Shown here: positions 55,746-64,000 of the stretch, piece after piece
Numbering within the stretch: the first letter of the stretch is position 1
Layout: each line of letters begins with the position of its first letter
Origin: Thermoleophilaceae bacterium
GTDB lineage: Bacteria; Actinomycetota; Thermoleophilia; Solirubrobacterales; Thermoleophilaceae
DNA length: 64,000 nucleotides
Assembly (NCBI GenBank): GCA_030448005.1
Contig: JAUJNT010000001.1
Span: 721,904-785,903 of the forward strand
Direction: 5' to 3'
Notes under the pieces: model-generated
Seen by the model: only the letters and a program-made list of their open reading frames with translations
Told to the model about the DNA's origin: nothing
Databases searched by the model: none
Program-made: the position numbers and the translations under genes

Positions 55746-57446
55746 GTGCCGCGCCCCGCGTTCTCAGTCGCGGCGCCGCCGCGGTCCCCTCCGCCGGAGA
55801 CCGCGCCGCCCCCGCCAGCCGAGTCGCCCGAGGCGGCAGGCTCTCGCACCCCCGTGCGCCGGAGCCACGACCCGTGGCGGCTGGCCCCCACGCTGATCGC
55901 CGCCGCCCTCGCGGCCGTCTACCTCGTGCTCAGGCCGCGGTCCCCCGACCTGGCAGCTCACATCTTCCGCGCGGAGCTGTTCGGGCGCGAGGGGTTCACC
56001 ATCTGGAACGGACAGTGGTACGGCGGCCATCACACCCCCGCCTACTCGGTCCTCTCGCCGCCTATCAGCTGGCTGCTCGGGCCCCAGCTGATGGGGGCCC
56101 TCTCCGCGGTGACGGCCACGGCGTGCTTCACCGAGGCCGCGCGCGGGCACTTCGGGGCCCGCGCCGCTCGGTTCGGCACCATCTGGTTCGGCGTCGGCTC
56201 GGCCACCTTGCTCTTCACCAACCGGCTTCCGTTCGCCCTCGGCACGGCGTTCGGGGTGGCTGCCGTCCTGGCGCTGCAGCGCAAACGCCGAATCCTCTCG
56301 CCATCGCTCGCCGTGCTGTGCGCGATCTCGAGCCCGGTGGCGGGACTGTTCCTGGCGATGGTAGGGCTGTCCTATGCGCTGGCGGCGGGCACGCGGCGGC
56401 TGGGTGTGCGGCAGCGAGACGGGCTCGCGGTTGCGGCGTCGGCGTTCGTGCCTCCGGTGCTGCTGACGCTGGCCTTCCCGGAGGGCGGCTACGCCCCCTA
56501 CCCCTTCTCGGCCTACCTCATGATCCCGATCTTCGCGGCGGCGTTCCTTGTGGTGGTGCCCCGCTCGCAGCGCACCCTGCGGACGACGACCGTCCTGTAC
56601 GCGCTCGGATCGACGCTGGCCCTGGCGATGCCGACCGCGATGGGCGGCAACACGGTGCGCTTCGGCGCTCTCTTCGCCGGCCCGGTGCTCGCGCTGGCCG
56701 TGGCCGGGCGCCGGCGGCGGCCGGTGATACCGCTGGCGATCCTCATGGCGGGGCTTGCGTTCTGGCAGTGGTCTCCCGCCGTGCGGGACATCTACAAGGC
56801 GGTCGACGATCCCGTGGCAAATGCCTCGTACTTCGATCCGGTACGCGAGTACTTCCGCCTGCTGCCCGACCAGCGGCGCGTGGAGATTCCCTTCACCTTC
56901 GGCCACTGGGAGGGAGCGGAGGTGGCCTCGGAGGTGCCGCTCGCGCGCGGGTGGCTGCGCCAGCTCGACACGGGTCACAACGCGATCTTCTACAAGGGCG
57001 GCCTCAACGAGCTGACCTACGCGAGCTGGCTCTCCGAGAACGCGGTTCGGTACGTGGCCCTCCCCGACGTCAAGCCCGACAGCAGCTCCTACCGGGAGCG
57101 GGCGCTCATCGAGCGCGGGCTGCCGTACCTGAGCCTGCGCGCCACCTTCGACCACTGGCGGATCTACGAGGTAACGCTGCCCACCCCGATCGTGATCCCG
57201 AAAGGGCACGCCAACATGGTGCTCGAGCAGCTCGGTTCGGATGAGCTGCTGCTGCGGGTGCGGAAGCCGGGCGCCGCGCTCGTACGGGTGCGCTGGACGC
57301 CCTACTGGCTGGCCAAGGGTGGCTGCGTGCAGCGCGAGGGGGAGTGGACCAAGGTGACCGCGGACAAGGAGGGGTTCCTGCGGCTCGTGACCCGCTTCTC
57401 GCCCGAGCGGGTGGTCCAGCGGGGTCGCCGCTGCAACGGGGGCTGA
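55746..57446 (+). CDS. Polytopic membrane protein of unknown function
   Basis: 566 residues from the GTG at 55746, nine bases after the dehydrogenase stop. A Pro-rich cytoplasmic arm is followed by about ten membrane helices (LAPTLIAAALAAVYLVL; LLGPQLMGALSAVTATACF; FALGTAFGVAAVLAL; MIPIFAAAFLVVV; ALGSTLALAMPTAMGG; LFAGPVLALAVAGRRR), with a soluble C-terminal domain of about 170 residues (REYFRLLPDQRRVEIPFTFG; NELTYASWLSENAVRYVALP; EQLGSDELLLRVRKPGAALV). The layout resembles membrane glycosyltransferases or YfhO-like proteins, but the catalytic Asp motif was not found. Immediately upstream of the inositol-lipid genes. Confidence 0.65.
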   Translation: MPRPAFSVAAPPRSPPPETAPPPPAESPEAAGSRTPVRRSHDPWRLAPTLIAAALAAVYLVLRPRSPDLAAHIFRAELFGREGFTIWNGQWYGGHHTPAYSVLSPPISWLLGPQLMGALSAVTATACFTEAARGHFGARAARFGTIWFGVGSATLLFTNRLPFALGTAFGVAAVLALQRKRRILSPSLAVLCAISSPVAGLFLAMVGLSYALAAGTRRLGVRQRDGLAVAASAFVPPVLLTLAFPEGGYAPYPFSAYLMIPIFAAAFLVVVPRSQRTLRTTTVLYALGSTLALAMPTAMGGNTVRFGALFAGPVLALAVAGRRRRPVIPLAILMAGLAFWQWSPAVRDIYKAVDDPVANASYFDPVREYFRLLPDQRRVEIPFTFGHWEGAEVASEVPLARGWLRQLDTGHNAIFYKGGLNELTYASWLSENAVRYVALPDVKPDSSSYRERALIERGLPYLSLRATFDHWRIYEVTLPTPIVIPKGHANMVLEQLGSDELLLRVRKPGAALVRVRWTPYWLAKGGCVQREGEWTKVTADKEGFLRLVTRFSPERVVQRGRRCNGG

Positions 57447-57516
57447 GAGCTGAGCGCCACTCGCCGGCAGATCGCTGGCTGCCGGGCGTGAGAGCCACTA
57501 CCCTGTCCTCGTTGTG

Positions 57517-58320
57517 ATGCAGGGCTATCAGGACTTCCTGGCTCAGTTCCGCCGTGCGTGGCAGCTCAGCAGTCGCTGGCTGCCCCAGGGGTGGCTGGAT
57601 GCCCTGTGGCAACTCGTCCTCTTCGCGGGCGCCTACTACGCCTACCGCCTGGTACGCGGCATCGTGCACGGACAGGCCACTATGGCCTTCGAGAACGCCC
57701 GCACCCTCGTCGACGTGGAGCGCACGCTCGGCCTCTTCTTCGAGCCTGGGCTGCAGGCGTGGGCCCAGGGCCAGCAATGGATAGTCACGGGCGCCAACTG
57801 GATGTACGTGAACTCGCACTTGGTGATCACCACGACGTTCCTCGTCTGGCTCTACATCGCCCGCAACCACGCCTTCTACTACGTGCGCAACATGTTCATG
57901 ATCGCCATGGGGCTGGCGCTCGTGGGCTACGTGGCCTTTCCCACGGCGCCGCCTCGCTACCTGCCCGAGTGGGGCTTCACCGACACCGTCGCCGCCTTCG
58001 TCGGGGACGCCGCAGAGCAGAGCGCCAGCGTTCTCTACAACCCGTTTGCGGCGGTGCCCAGCATGCACGTGGCCTTCGCGCTCATGATCGCCTTCCCTGC
58101 GATCAAGCTGGTCCGCCACCGGGCGCTCAAGGCGTTCTGGGCGATCTATCCGGTGGTGGTCACGTTCGTGGTGATGGTCACCGCCAACCACTTCTGGGTG
58201 GACGCGGCACTGGGTGCACTCGTGGCCGCCGCGTCGGCATCCGGCGCCTCATATGCGCTCGCCCGCGCCAGGCCGGAGACGTGGTCTTGGCGCACGCGCC
58301 GCGCAGAAGCGGTGGCCTGA
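57517..58320 (+). CDS. PAP2-superfamily (inositol-phosphotransferase-like) membrane protein
   Basis: 267 residues, ATG at 57517 (GTG at 57514 is possible). Six membrane helices, including WLDALWQLVLFAGAYYAYRL, LVITTTFLVWLYIARNH and MFMIAMGLALVGYVAF. Catalytic motifs of the PAP2 superfamily: VPSMHVAFALMIAFPA with His, and VTANHFWVDAALGALVA with the His-Asp pair. The Arg-containing motif 1 is reduced to a short segment (FPTAPPRYL), as in the AUR1/IPC-synthase branch. Placed directly before a phosphatidyltransferase and inositol-phosphate synthase, it may remove or transfer phosphoinositol. Role inferred. Confidence 0.75.
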   Translation: MQGYQDFLAQFRRAWQLSSRWLPQGWLDALWQLVLFAGAYYAYRLVRGIVHGQATMAFENARTLVDVERTLGLFFEPGLQAWAQGQQWIVTGANWMYVNSHLVITTTFLVWLYIARNHAFYYVRNMFMIAMGLALVGYVAFPTAPPRYLPEWGFTDTVAAFVGDAAEQSASVLYNPFAAVPSMHVAFALMIAFPAIKLVRHRALKAFWAIYPVVVTFVVMVTANHFWVDAALGALVAAASASGASYALARARPETWSWRTRRAEAVA

Positions 58321-58326
58321 CCCTCT

Positions 58327-58968
58327 GTGGCCACCGAGACGGCGGAGCCGGGCGGCGAAGGGGGCCGCCGAAACACGGCAGACGTGCGCGCGCGGGCTCG
58401 CAACCGCCTGATCGAGTCACGCCTCACCCCGAACGCGATCTCGATGACGGGGCTCGTCGGCAACCTGATCGCCGCGGTGCTCGTGACCCAAAGCGAGTTC
58501 CTCCTTGCGGGCATCGCGTTCATCCTCGGGTCGGTCATGGACACCCTCGACGGCCGCTACTCGCGCATGTCGGGCAAGGGCACGCCCTTCGGCGCGTTCC
58601 TCGACTCGAGCCTCGACCGCATGGAGGAGGGGATAGTGCTCACCGCGGTGGGCGCCCACTTCGCCGAGAGGGGCGACGAGCTGGCGGTGGCGGCGGTGGT
58701 GGTGTCGGTGCTCTTCTCGCTCATGGTCAGCTACACCCGTGCCCGCGCGGAGGCCCTCGGCGTGGAATGCAAGGTGGGCCTCGCCACGCGGCCCGTTCGG
58801 GTCGTGATCATCTCGGCCGGTCTGCTGTTTGCCGAAGGCGCCGGTGTAGGAGACTTCTCGTTGCTCGCGCCTGCCATCTACGCGTTGGCCGCGCTGACCG
58901 TTTTGACCACGTTCCAGCGGGTACTGCACGTACGGCGCGAGTTGACGGCGGAACCCCCCGCGGTGTAA
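58327..58968 (+). CDS. CDP-alcohol phosphatidyltransferase
   Basis: 213 residues from the GTG at 58327, seven bases after the PAP2 gene. The signature DxxDGxxxR-x8-GxxxDxxxD is present: [20 protein letters not shown], then [11 protein letters not shown]. Helices follow ([55 protein letters not shown]). In mycobacteria the orthologous enzyme joins CDP-diacylglycerol to inositol-1-phosphate; the adjacent inositol-phosphate synthase supports that reading here. Confidence 0.83.
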   Translation: MATETAEPGGEGGRRNTADVRARARNRLIESRLTPNAISMTGLVGNLIAAVLVTQSEFLLAGIAFILGSVMDTLDGRYSRMSGKGTPFGAFLDSSLDRMEEGIVLTAVGAHFAERGDELAVAAVVVSVLFSLMVSYTRARAEALGVECKVGLATRPVRVVIISAGLLFAEGAGVGDFSLLAPAIYALAALTVLTTFQRVLHVRRELTAEPPAV

Positions 58969-59062
58969 CCGCCACCCCCCTTTGGAGTCAGTAGGCCGTG
59001 CGGTTCCCATCGGGGACCGTTCCCAGCGGGGGCCCCGGTCCATGAGATTCCCAGGAGGCTCA

Positions 59063-60229
59063 GTGATAGAGAACACCCTTAACAACGGCGCATCCCGATA
59101 CCAGAGCGAGAAGGTGCGCGTGGCCATCGTCGGCGTGGGCAACTGCGCGTCCTCGTTCGTCCAGGGCGTTCAGTACTACAAGGACGCGGATCCGGCAGAG
59201 CGCGTTCCCGGCCTGATGCATGTGGACCTCGGCGGCTACCACGTCGGCGACATCGAGTTCACGGCGGCCTTCGACATCGACGCCGACAAGGTCGGCAAGG
59301 ACCTCTCGAAGGCGATCTGGTCCGGGCAGAACAACACCATCAAGTTTGCCGACGTGCCGAAGCTCGACGTGCCCGTCTACCGCGGCATGACCCACGACGG
59401 CCTCGGCAAGTACCTCAAGGAAAAGATCTCGAAGGCGCCGGGGAGCACCGACGACATCGTCGGGATCCTCAAGGAGACGAAGACCGATGTCGTGGTCTCC
59501 TACCTGCCGGTTGGATCGGAGAACGCCACCAAATGGTACGTGGAGCAGGTACTCGAGGCCGGCTGCGGCTTCGTGAACTGCATCCCGGTCTTCATCGCCC
59601 GCGAGGACTACTGGGGCGGGCGCTTCCGCAAGGCGGGGCTTCCGATCGTAGGTGACGACATCAAGTCCCAGGTGGGCGCCACGATCGTGCACCGCCAGCT
59701 CGCCAGCCTGTTCGGCGACCGCGGCGTGAAGATGATGCGCACCTCGCAGCTCAACGTGGGCGGCAACATGGACTTCTACAACATGCTCGAGCGCGAGCGC
59801 CTGGAGTCCAAGAAGATCTCGAAGACCAACGCCGTCACGTCCATCATGGAGCATGAGCTGCCCAAGGACGACGTGTACATCGGCCCGTCGGACTACGTGC
59901 CCTGGCTCACCGACCGCAAGTGGGCCCACATCCGGATGGAGGGCCAGGCCTTCGGCGACGTGCCGCTCAACATGGAGCTGAAGCTCGAGGTATGGGACTC
60001 CCCGAACTCGGCCGGCATCGTGACCGACGCCGTGCGTTGCTGCAAGCTGGCGCTGAACAAAGGTCTCGGGGGACCGCTCGAGGCCCCCAGCTCCTACCTG
60101 ATGAAGTCACCTCCCGTTCAGGTGCCCGACTCTCAGGCCCGCGACGACACGGAGGCCTTCATCAAGCAGTACGGCGGCGCCCCCAAGCTGCCCGGCAAGG
60201 CCAAGATCAAGGCAGAGCATTTGAGCTAG
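59063..60229 (+). CDS. ino1: Myo-inositol-1-phosphate synthase
   Basis: 388 residues. The GTG at 59063 has a perfect AGGAGG five bases upstream. It converts glucose-6-phosphate to inositol-3(1)-phosphate with NAD+. Rossmann motif [100 protein letters not shown], then [20 protein letters not shown]. The short actinobacterial/archaeal type. It supplies the head group for the phosphatidylinositol genes just upstream. Confidence 0.95.
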   Translation: MIENTLNNGASRYQSEKVRVAIVGVGNCASSFVQGVQYYKDADPAERVPGLMHVDLGGYHVGDIEFTAAFDIDADKVGKDLSKAIWSGQNNTIKFADVPKLDVPVYRGMTHDGLGKYLKEKISKAPGSTDDIVGILKETKTDVVVSYLPVGSENATKWYVEQVLEAGCGFVNCIPVFIAREDYWGGRFRKAGLPIVGDDIKSQVGATIVHRQLASLFGDRGVKMMRTSQLNVGGNMDFYNMLERERLESKKISKTNAVTSIMEHELPKDDVYIGPSDYVPWLTDRKWAHIRMEGQAFGDVPLNMELKLEVWDSPNSAGIVTDAVRCCKLALNKGLGGPLEAPSSYLMKSPPVQVPDSQARDDTEAFIKQYGGAPKLPGKAKIKAEHLS

Positions 60230-60289
60230 ACGGGCTCGGCATCCTGCCTCGCCTTCGACAGAGAGCCTCTTTCGCCGTTCCGGCGGCGA

Positions 60290-60324
60290 GTCCCGGTCGG
60301 ATCGCTGCGCGATCCTTCCGGGAC
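60290..60324 (+). terminator. Hairpin downstream of the inositol-phosphate synthase gene
   Basis: Stem GTCCCGG..GGATCGC paired with GCGATCC..CCGGGAC around a TGC loop; one internal mismatch region, about 14 paired bases. A T-containing but not T-rich tail follows. Likely intrinsic terminator or 3'-end stabiliser. Confidence 0.6.
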
Positions 60325-60414
60325 GCGGTTTGCCTGTTTGCCTGGTTCGCTTGATTCGCCCGGGTTCGCCCTGGCTGCCTGGTTTCCTGATCTGCCTGAA
60401 CCGACTTCCGCCTA

Positions 60415-60434
60415 AGCCGGCTCACTAGCCGGCT
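60415..60434 (+). promoter_or_regulatory. Two AGCCGGCT palindromes before the GT-PHP gene
   Basis: AGCCGGCT occurs twice, four bases apart, ending 13 bases before the GTG start at 60448. Each copy is self-complementary and the pair can form a hairpin. Candidate operator or translational control element. Confidence 0.35.
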
Positions 60435-60447
60435 GTAACCTGCGCTC

Positions 60448-62355
60448 GTGCCGCGGGAACGTCTCTCGATCGCCCAGGTCACGCCCTACCCGTGGGAGCA
60501 ACGCCACGAGGTCAACCGGTTCGCGGAGCGGACGTCTCAGGAGCTGCGTGATCGAGGGCACCGCGTGGTGGTGGTGGCGCCGTCGGATTCGCGCGAACTG
60601 GTCAGGGATGGACGTGGACGGGTAGGGGCACTCACCCGCGGCGAACCGGACGCGCTGTTCTCGGGCGAGGTGCTGGCCGTGGGCCAGAGCCTGCCGTTCA
60701 GACGGGGTGGCTCGGTGTCGCTCCCGCTGGATGTCTCCCGCACGATCGAGGACCTGCTCACCCACGCGGACATAGACCTGCTCCACGTGCACGAGCCATT
60801 CGCGCCGAGCGCGTCCTCGGCGGCTCTACGCCATTCCCGTGCCCTGAACGTGGGCACCTTCCACTCCCTGACGGAGCGGTTCGTCTCGACCCAGATGGCG
60901 CGCCCTCTCGTGCAGCGCATGTTCGGGCGCCTCGACGGCCGCACCGCGAGCTTTGCGGCCACGCGCGACCTTGTGGAGCGCTCGTTTCCGGGGAGCTACC
61001 GCGTGATAAGACCCGGCGCCGACCCGCTCGAGCGCTCCACCCCTCCCTCGTCGCCGCCCGAGATCCTCTTCTGCGCAGAGGAGGAGAGGGGAGCGCTGCG
61101 GCTCTTCCTGCGCGCGCTACGCAAACTCCCGTTGGAGCTCGACTGGACGGCCACCGTCTGGCTGCGCGATCCCGGCGCCGTGGCCTCGCCGCTCCAGGTG
61201 CCGCGCCGGCTGCGCGAGCGGATGCGGATGGCCGGGCCCGTCGACGGTTCGGAGGCGGAGCATCTCTCGCGGGCCACGATCGTCGTTGCGGCCTCGGCCG
61301 GCACTGCGCCGGCGCCTCATCTGCTGCTGCGCGCGCTCGCGGCCGGCACGGTTCCCGTGGCCGCTCGGCTGCCGCAATACGCCGAGGTGCTCGAGGAGGG
61401 GGATCTCGGCCTTCTCTTCGAGCCGCGTGACTCGGTGACCCTGGCCGCCCAGCTCGGGCGGCTGGTCGCCGAGCCGGAGCTCCGGGCCCGCTTCTCGAAG
61501 GACATCCGGGGCGCTCGTGACGGGCTCGGATGGTCGCGGACCGTCGATGAGCTCGAGGAGCTCTATGCGGTCGTCGCAGGACGCCGTCACCTCCCGGCGG
61601 GAGACGCGACCCTCAGAAAGCGCCTCGCCTCCCGCGGCTTCATCCACGTGGACCTGCACATGCACACCGATCACTCCCCGGACTGCGCCACGCCGGTGGC
61701 CACGCTGCTCGAAGCGGCCAAGACCGCCGGCCTGGGGGCAATCGCGGTGACCGACCACAACGAGGTGTCCGGCGCCCACGAGGCTCGTGCGCAGTCCCAG
61801 CGCGACGGCGGGGTCAAGGTGATCGTTGCCGAGGAGATCAAGACGGCCACCCAAGGGGAGGTGATTGCCCTCTTCATCGAGGAGAAGATCCCGCGTGGGA
61901 TGAGCCTGCAGGAGACCATCGCCGCGATCCGCGACCAGGGCGGCCTGGTGTACGTGCCCCACCCCTTCGACCGGATGCACTCCGTGCCCGACTACGAGCA
62001 CCTGCTCGACGTGGTGGAGGACATCGACGCCATGGAGGTGTTCAACCCACGGGTGGCCTTCTCGGCATTCAACGAGGAGGCCGCGCGCTTTGCGGCCAAG
62101 TACCGCATCGTCGCCGGGGCGGGATCGGACAGCCACGTCGCGGCCGGCCTCGGCTCGGTGAAGATCCGCATGCGCGACTTCGACGGGCCGGAGGAGTTCC
62201 TCGAGTCGCTGCGGGACGCGGACATAGTCCGCAAGCGCCAGAGCCTGCTCTACGTGCAGGCGCTCAAGTTCATCCAGACCAAAGCCACGCCCGAGAGCCG
62301 GCGAAAGCGCACGTCGAAGCCCGGCGAGGGAGTGGCCCGGGCCGGCAAGGAGTGA
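60448..62355 (+). CDS. PimA-like GT4 domain, catalytically degenerate, fused to a PHP phosphoesterase
   Basis: 635 residues from the GTG at 60448. Residues 1-385 align in text with PimA-type GT4 mannosyltransferases (IDLLHVHEPFAPSASSAALR; GTFHSLTERF; VIRPGAD). The sites that matter have changed: the Gly-Gly loop near the N-terminus is EQRHEV; the Arg/Lys pair of GRYxxxRKG is CAEEERG; the E-x7-E donor motif is GTAPAPHLLLRALAAG. Residues about 395-610 are a PHP domain with all motifs (HVDLHMHTDHSPDC, AVTDHNEV, AEEIKTATQGEVIALF, YVPHPFDRMHSVPDYE, VAGAGSDSH). The metallophosphoesterase part is therefore expected to be active and the GT part probably to bind or regulate. Confidence 0.85.
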   Translation: MPRERLSIAQVTPYPWEQRHEVNRFAERTSQELRDRGHRVVVVAPSDSRELVRDGRGRVGALTRGEPDALFSGEVLAVGQSLPFRRGGSVSLPLDVSRTIEDLLTHADIDLLHVHEPFAPSASSAALRHSRALNVGTFHSLTERFVSTQMARPLVQRMFGRLDGRTASFAATRDLVERSFPGSYRVIRPGADPLERSTPPSSPPEILFCAEEERGALRLFLRALRKLPLELDWTATVWLRDPGAVASPLQVPRRLRERMRMAGPVDGSEAEHLSRATIVVAASAGTAPAPHLLLRALAAGTVPVAARLPQYAEVLEEGDLGLLFEPRDSVTLAAQLGRLVAEPELRARFSKDIRGARDGLGWSRTVDELEELYAVVAGRRHLPAGDATLRKRLASRGFIHVDLHMHTDHSPDCATPVATLLEAAKTAGLGAIAVTDHNEVSGAHEARAQSQRDGGVKVIVAEEIKTATQGEVIALFIEEKIPRGMSLQETIAAIRDQGGLVYVPHPFDRMHSVPDYEHLLDVVEDIDAMEVFNPRVAFSAFNEEAARFAAKYRIVAGAGSDSHVAAGLGSVKIRMRDFDGPEEFLESLRDADIVRKRQSLLYVQALKFIQTKATPESRRKRTSKPGEGVARAGKE

Positions 62356-63008
62356 TGCACGGCAAAGGACAGCGGGTCGGCCCGTCAAAGCCCCCGCTCC
62401 AGGTGCCTGCAACCGACGACGAGATCCGAGAGAAGTACCTGGAGCGCGCGATTCGCGAGCTGAACCAGCTCACCCGCGACATCCAGGCGTGCGCGCACTG
62501 TCCGCGGGGCAACCTGATGCCGGTGCTCGGCTCCGGGCACCCGCAGGCCGACATCCTCATGCTGAAGTTCGCGCCCCGGCCCTCGGAGATCGAGGAGGGC
62601 GTGGCGTTCTACGGGCGGAGTGGCAGCGCGCTCATGAAGAGCTTCAAGCGGCTCGGGATCGACCCGCTCACCGTTTACGGCACCGTCTCCGTGAAGTGCC
62701 CGGTGACCGACACCGAACTGTCCGCGCCCGAGTGCCGCGCCCGCGTCCTCGACGAGCTTGCGATCGTCCAGCCGCGGATGGCGGTGGTGATGGGCGAGGA
62801 TGCCCTCGAGGAGATCAACGGGCTCGGCGTTCCCCTCGCGGCCGAGATCGAAGCCGCGCCTGGCAAGGTGCAGAAGCTCACCCCGAGCTGCGATGCGCTC
62901 TACGTCCCGGACATCGACGCCTCCCTCGACGACGAGCGCTCGAAGCGCAGCTTCTGGAAGGCCTTTCGGACGCTCGGCGACTGGTACGCGGACTTTCCGC
63001 CCTATTAA
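62355..63008 (+). CDS. Divergent UDG-superfamily protein with probable FeS Cys residues
   Basis: 217 residues; start ATG at 62355, coupled to the previous stop (TGATG). The layout follows family 4/5 uracil-DNA glycosylases: CAHCPRGNLMPVLGSG with two Cys, LMLKFAPRPSEIEEGVAFYG in place of GEAPGxxEDxxGxPFVG, RSGSALMKSFKRLG, VKCPVTDTELSAPECRA with the other two Cys, and MAVVMGEDALEEIN. The HPSP/HPA active-site motif is missing; the matching place reads YVPDIDASLDD. The FeS cluster may be kept while glycosylase activity is changed or lost. Function cannot be assigned. Confidence 0.75.
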   Translation: MHGKGQRVGPSKPPLQVPATDDEIREKYLERAIRELNQLTRDIQACAHCPRGNLMPVLGSGHPQADILMLKFAPRPSEIEEGVAFYGRSGSALMKSFKRLGIDPLTVYGTVSVKCPVTDTELSAPECRARVLDELAIVQPRMAVVMGEDALEEINGLGVPLAAEIEAAPGKVQKLTPSCDALYVPDIDASLDDERSKRSFWKAFRTLGDWYADFPPY

Positions 63009-63080
63009 AAATGATTGGTGCTCGATCTCGGGGGCCCGCGGGCCGGGCATAATCGCCTCTCCCCCGGGTAACGATGGGGC

Positions 63081-63785
63081 ATGACCAGGCCACAGGCAGA
63101 CGTTGCGACCTCGCTCTTGAGGATCGACCACATCGCGCTCAGGGTGGTCGACCCGGATGGGCTTTCCGCCTTCCTCTGCGACCACCTGGGCATGCAGAGG
63201 GGGGAGACCGCGGATGACTTGAGCGTCCTCGGCAGCCCGGGCGCGGGGACGATGTTTCTTATCTCCCAAGCCGAGGTGCCGTCAGACCCCGGCGCGCTCG
63301 AGCGGGTGGTGCTGCGCGTGTCCGATCTGGAGCGCGCGCTGTCCCTGCTGCCAGACAAGCTCGACGTCCAGCATCCGGAGCCCGGTCTCGCCGTCTTCGA
63401 GGGCCCGGAGGGGCTTGGCCTCGGACTGACTTCCGTCCTTGGCGGTGGCGTCGACTACGACATCGATCACGTTGTGCTTCGCGCGATGAACCCGGATGAG
63501 ACCACGATCGCCCTCGCTGAGCTCGGCTTCGTCCCTGCCGGAGGCGCGCTGCATGTGGCCGACAAGCAGATCCGGATCCGGTCGGGCATGAGGTCAGCCG
63601 GAGGGCCGGAGCTGCTCAGTCACATCGGGGTGCTCGTGGAGTCGGTCGACGCGGTGGCGGATCAGGCATTGCGGGGAGGGCTCGCGCCCGACAGGCTGAC
63701 GCTCCCTCCCAACAGGCTGGGCATCTACGTCCGCGGCCCCGAGAGGATCCGGGTGGAGTACGCCGAGGGCGCCTCGATGTCCTGA
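63081..63785 (+). CDS. VOC-superfamily (glyoxalase-like) protein
   Basis: 234 residues, ATG at 63081. Two beta-alpha-beta-beta-beta repeats (RIDHIALRVVDPDGLSAFLC; YDIDHVVLRAMNPDETTIAL) with His in the usual first-strand positions and Glu near each end (RIRVEYAEGAS). Metal site is plausible. The family includes lyases, dioxygenases and resistance proteins; the substrate is unknown. It converges on the RNA methyltransferase gene. Confidence 0.8.
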   Translation: MTRPQADVATSLLRIDHIALRVVDPDGLSAFLCDHLGMQRGETADDLSVLGSPGAGTMFLISQAEVPSDPGALERVVLRVSDLERALSLLPDKLDVQHPEPGLAVFEGPEGLGLGLTSVLGGGVDYDIDHVVLRAMNPDETTIALAELGFVPAGGALHVADKQIRIRSGMRSAGGPELLSHIGVLVESVDAVADQALRGGLAPDRLTLPPNRLGIYVRGPERIRVEYAEGASMS

Positions 63786-63800
63786 CGGTCCATCGGACCG
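63786..63800. terminator. Short hairpin between convergent genes
   Basis: CGGTCC-ATC-GGACCG, 6-bp perfect stem directly at the stop of the VOC gene; probably a bidirectional terminator. Confidence 0.4.
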
Positions 63801-63807
63801 GCGTCTC

Positions 63808-64000
63808 TCAACCGGGGGCGGCGCCGTCCACCCGTTCGAAGAGGGCCACCGACTCGATGTGGGGCGTCTGCGGGAACATGTCAACCGGTCGCACCGTGCG
63901 CAGCTCGTAACCGGCGTCCACGAGCTGGCGCGCGTTGGGCGCGAGCGTGGTGGGATTGCACGAGACGTACACGATGCGGCGGGCCTCGGCCTCGAGCACG
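63808..64000 (-). CDS. RNA (uracil-5-)-methyltransferase, C-terminal part
   Basis: Only the last 60-odd residues are in the window; the gene continues beyond 64000. The text [20 protein letters not shown] contains the catalytic Cys in SCNP, and [18 protein letters not shown] is the end typical of the TrmA/RlmC/RlmD family, which methylates C5 of uridine in tRNA or 23S rRNA using SAM. Which RNA is the target cannot be told from this part. Confidence 0.87.
   Translation of the reverse strand, partial: VLEAEARRIVYVSCNPTTLAPNARQLVDAGYELRTVRPVDMFPQTPHIESVALFERVDGAAPG

Overview
The window is GC-rich bacterial chromosome, most likely from an actinobacterium of the Thermoleophilia/Solirubrobacterales type. 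This is inferred from gene content: secreted RTX-like repeat proteins with a Cys-containing 'CGxGRDRV' tail, holin-X/DUF3618 envelope genes, DUF4235, HspR control of chaperones, a PurS-PurQ-PurL system, and an inositol-phosphate/phosphatidylinositol locus. No rRNA, CRISPR array or plasmid/phage replication module was seen.

Layout. 1-734: 5' part of an RHS/YD-repeat surface protein, frameshifted. 858-1655: a Crp/Fnr-type regulator with two compensating frameshifts. 1710-2378: no gene recognised. 2379-3913: a degenerate ISL3-like insertion sequence. 4018-14593: a block of exported proteins (RTX-like, metalloprotease, membrane-anchored subtilase, sialidase-fold proteins, a membrane-anchored protein). 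14718-16799: a TetR-PAS-GAF-SpoIIE phosphatase fusion, divergent from an eight-gene envelope operon at 17007-21642 with two holin-X/DUF3618 pairs and a YihY/BrkB protein. 21805-22937: DUF4235 protein, small membrane protein, and tRNA-Val, tRNA-Glu and tRNA-Lys.

22981-42694 is a purine-biosynthesis block, all on the minus strand: GYD protein, purD, purE, purB, purC, purS, purQ, purL, purF, a membrane protein, recQ, purN and purH. A roughly 6-kb accessory segment lies between purN and purH. It holds a frameshifted hypothetical gene, an ArsR/SRPBCC pair, an IS110-family element, a small ORF, and an IS256-family element with exact ends and an 8-bp target duplication. 42809-44036: two small genes.

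44043-52005 holds the heat-shock genes clpB and dnaK-grpE-dnaJ-hspR, with an RTX-like secreted protein between. The clpB and dnaK upstream regions share a 27-bp element that may be a common operator. dnaK as given has two frameshifts. 52115-57446: EamA transporter, endonuclease III, alpha/beta hydrolase, PQQ-type sugar dehydrogenase lipoprotein and a polytopic membrane protein. 57517-62355 is a phosphatidylinositol locus: PAP2 protein, CDP-alcohol phosphatidyltransferase, inositol-3-phosphate synthase, and a PimA-like glycosyltransferase that has lost its catalytic motifs and is fused to a PHP phosphoesterase. 62355-64000: a UDG-superfamily protein, a VOC protein and the C-terminus of an RNA m5U methyltransferase.

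Best candidates for undescribed biology are the TetR-PP2C fusion with its divergent envelope operon, and the pseudo-PimA-PHP fusion. Small indels recur in several genes including dnaK, so part of the apparent gene decay may be sequencing or assembly error.
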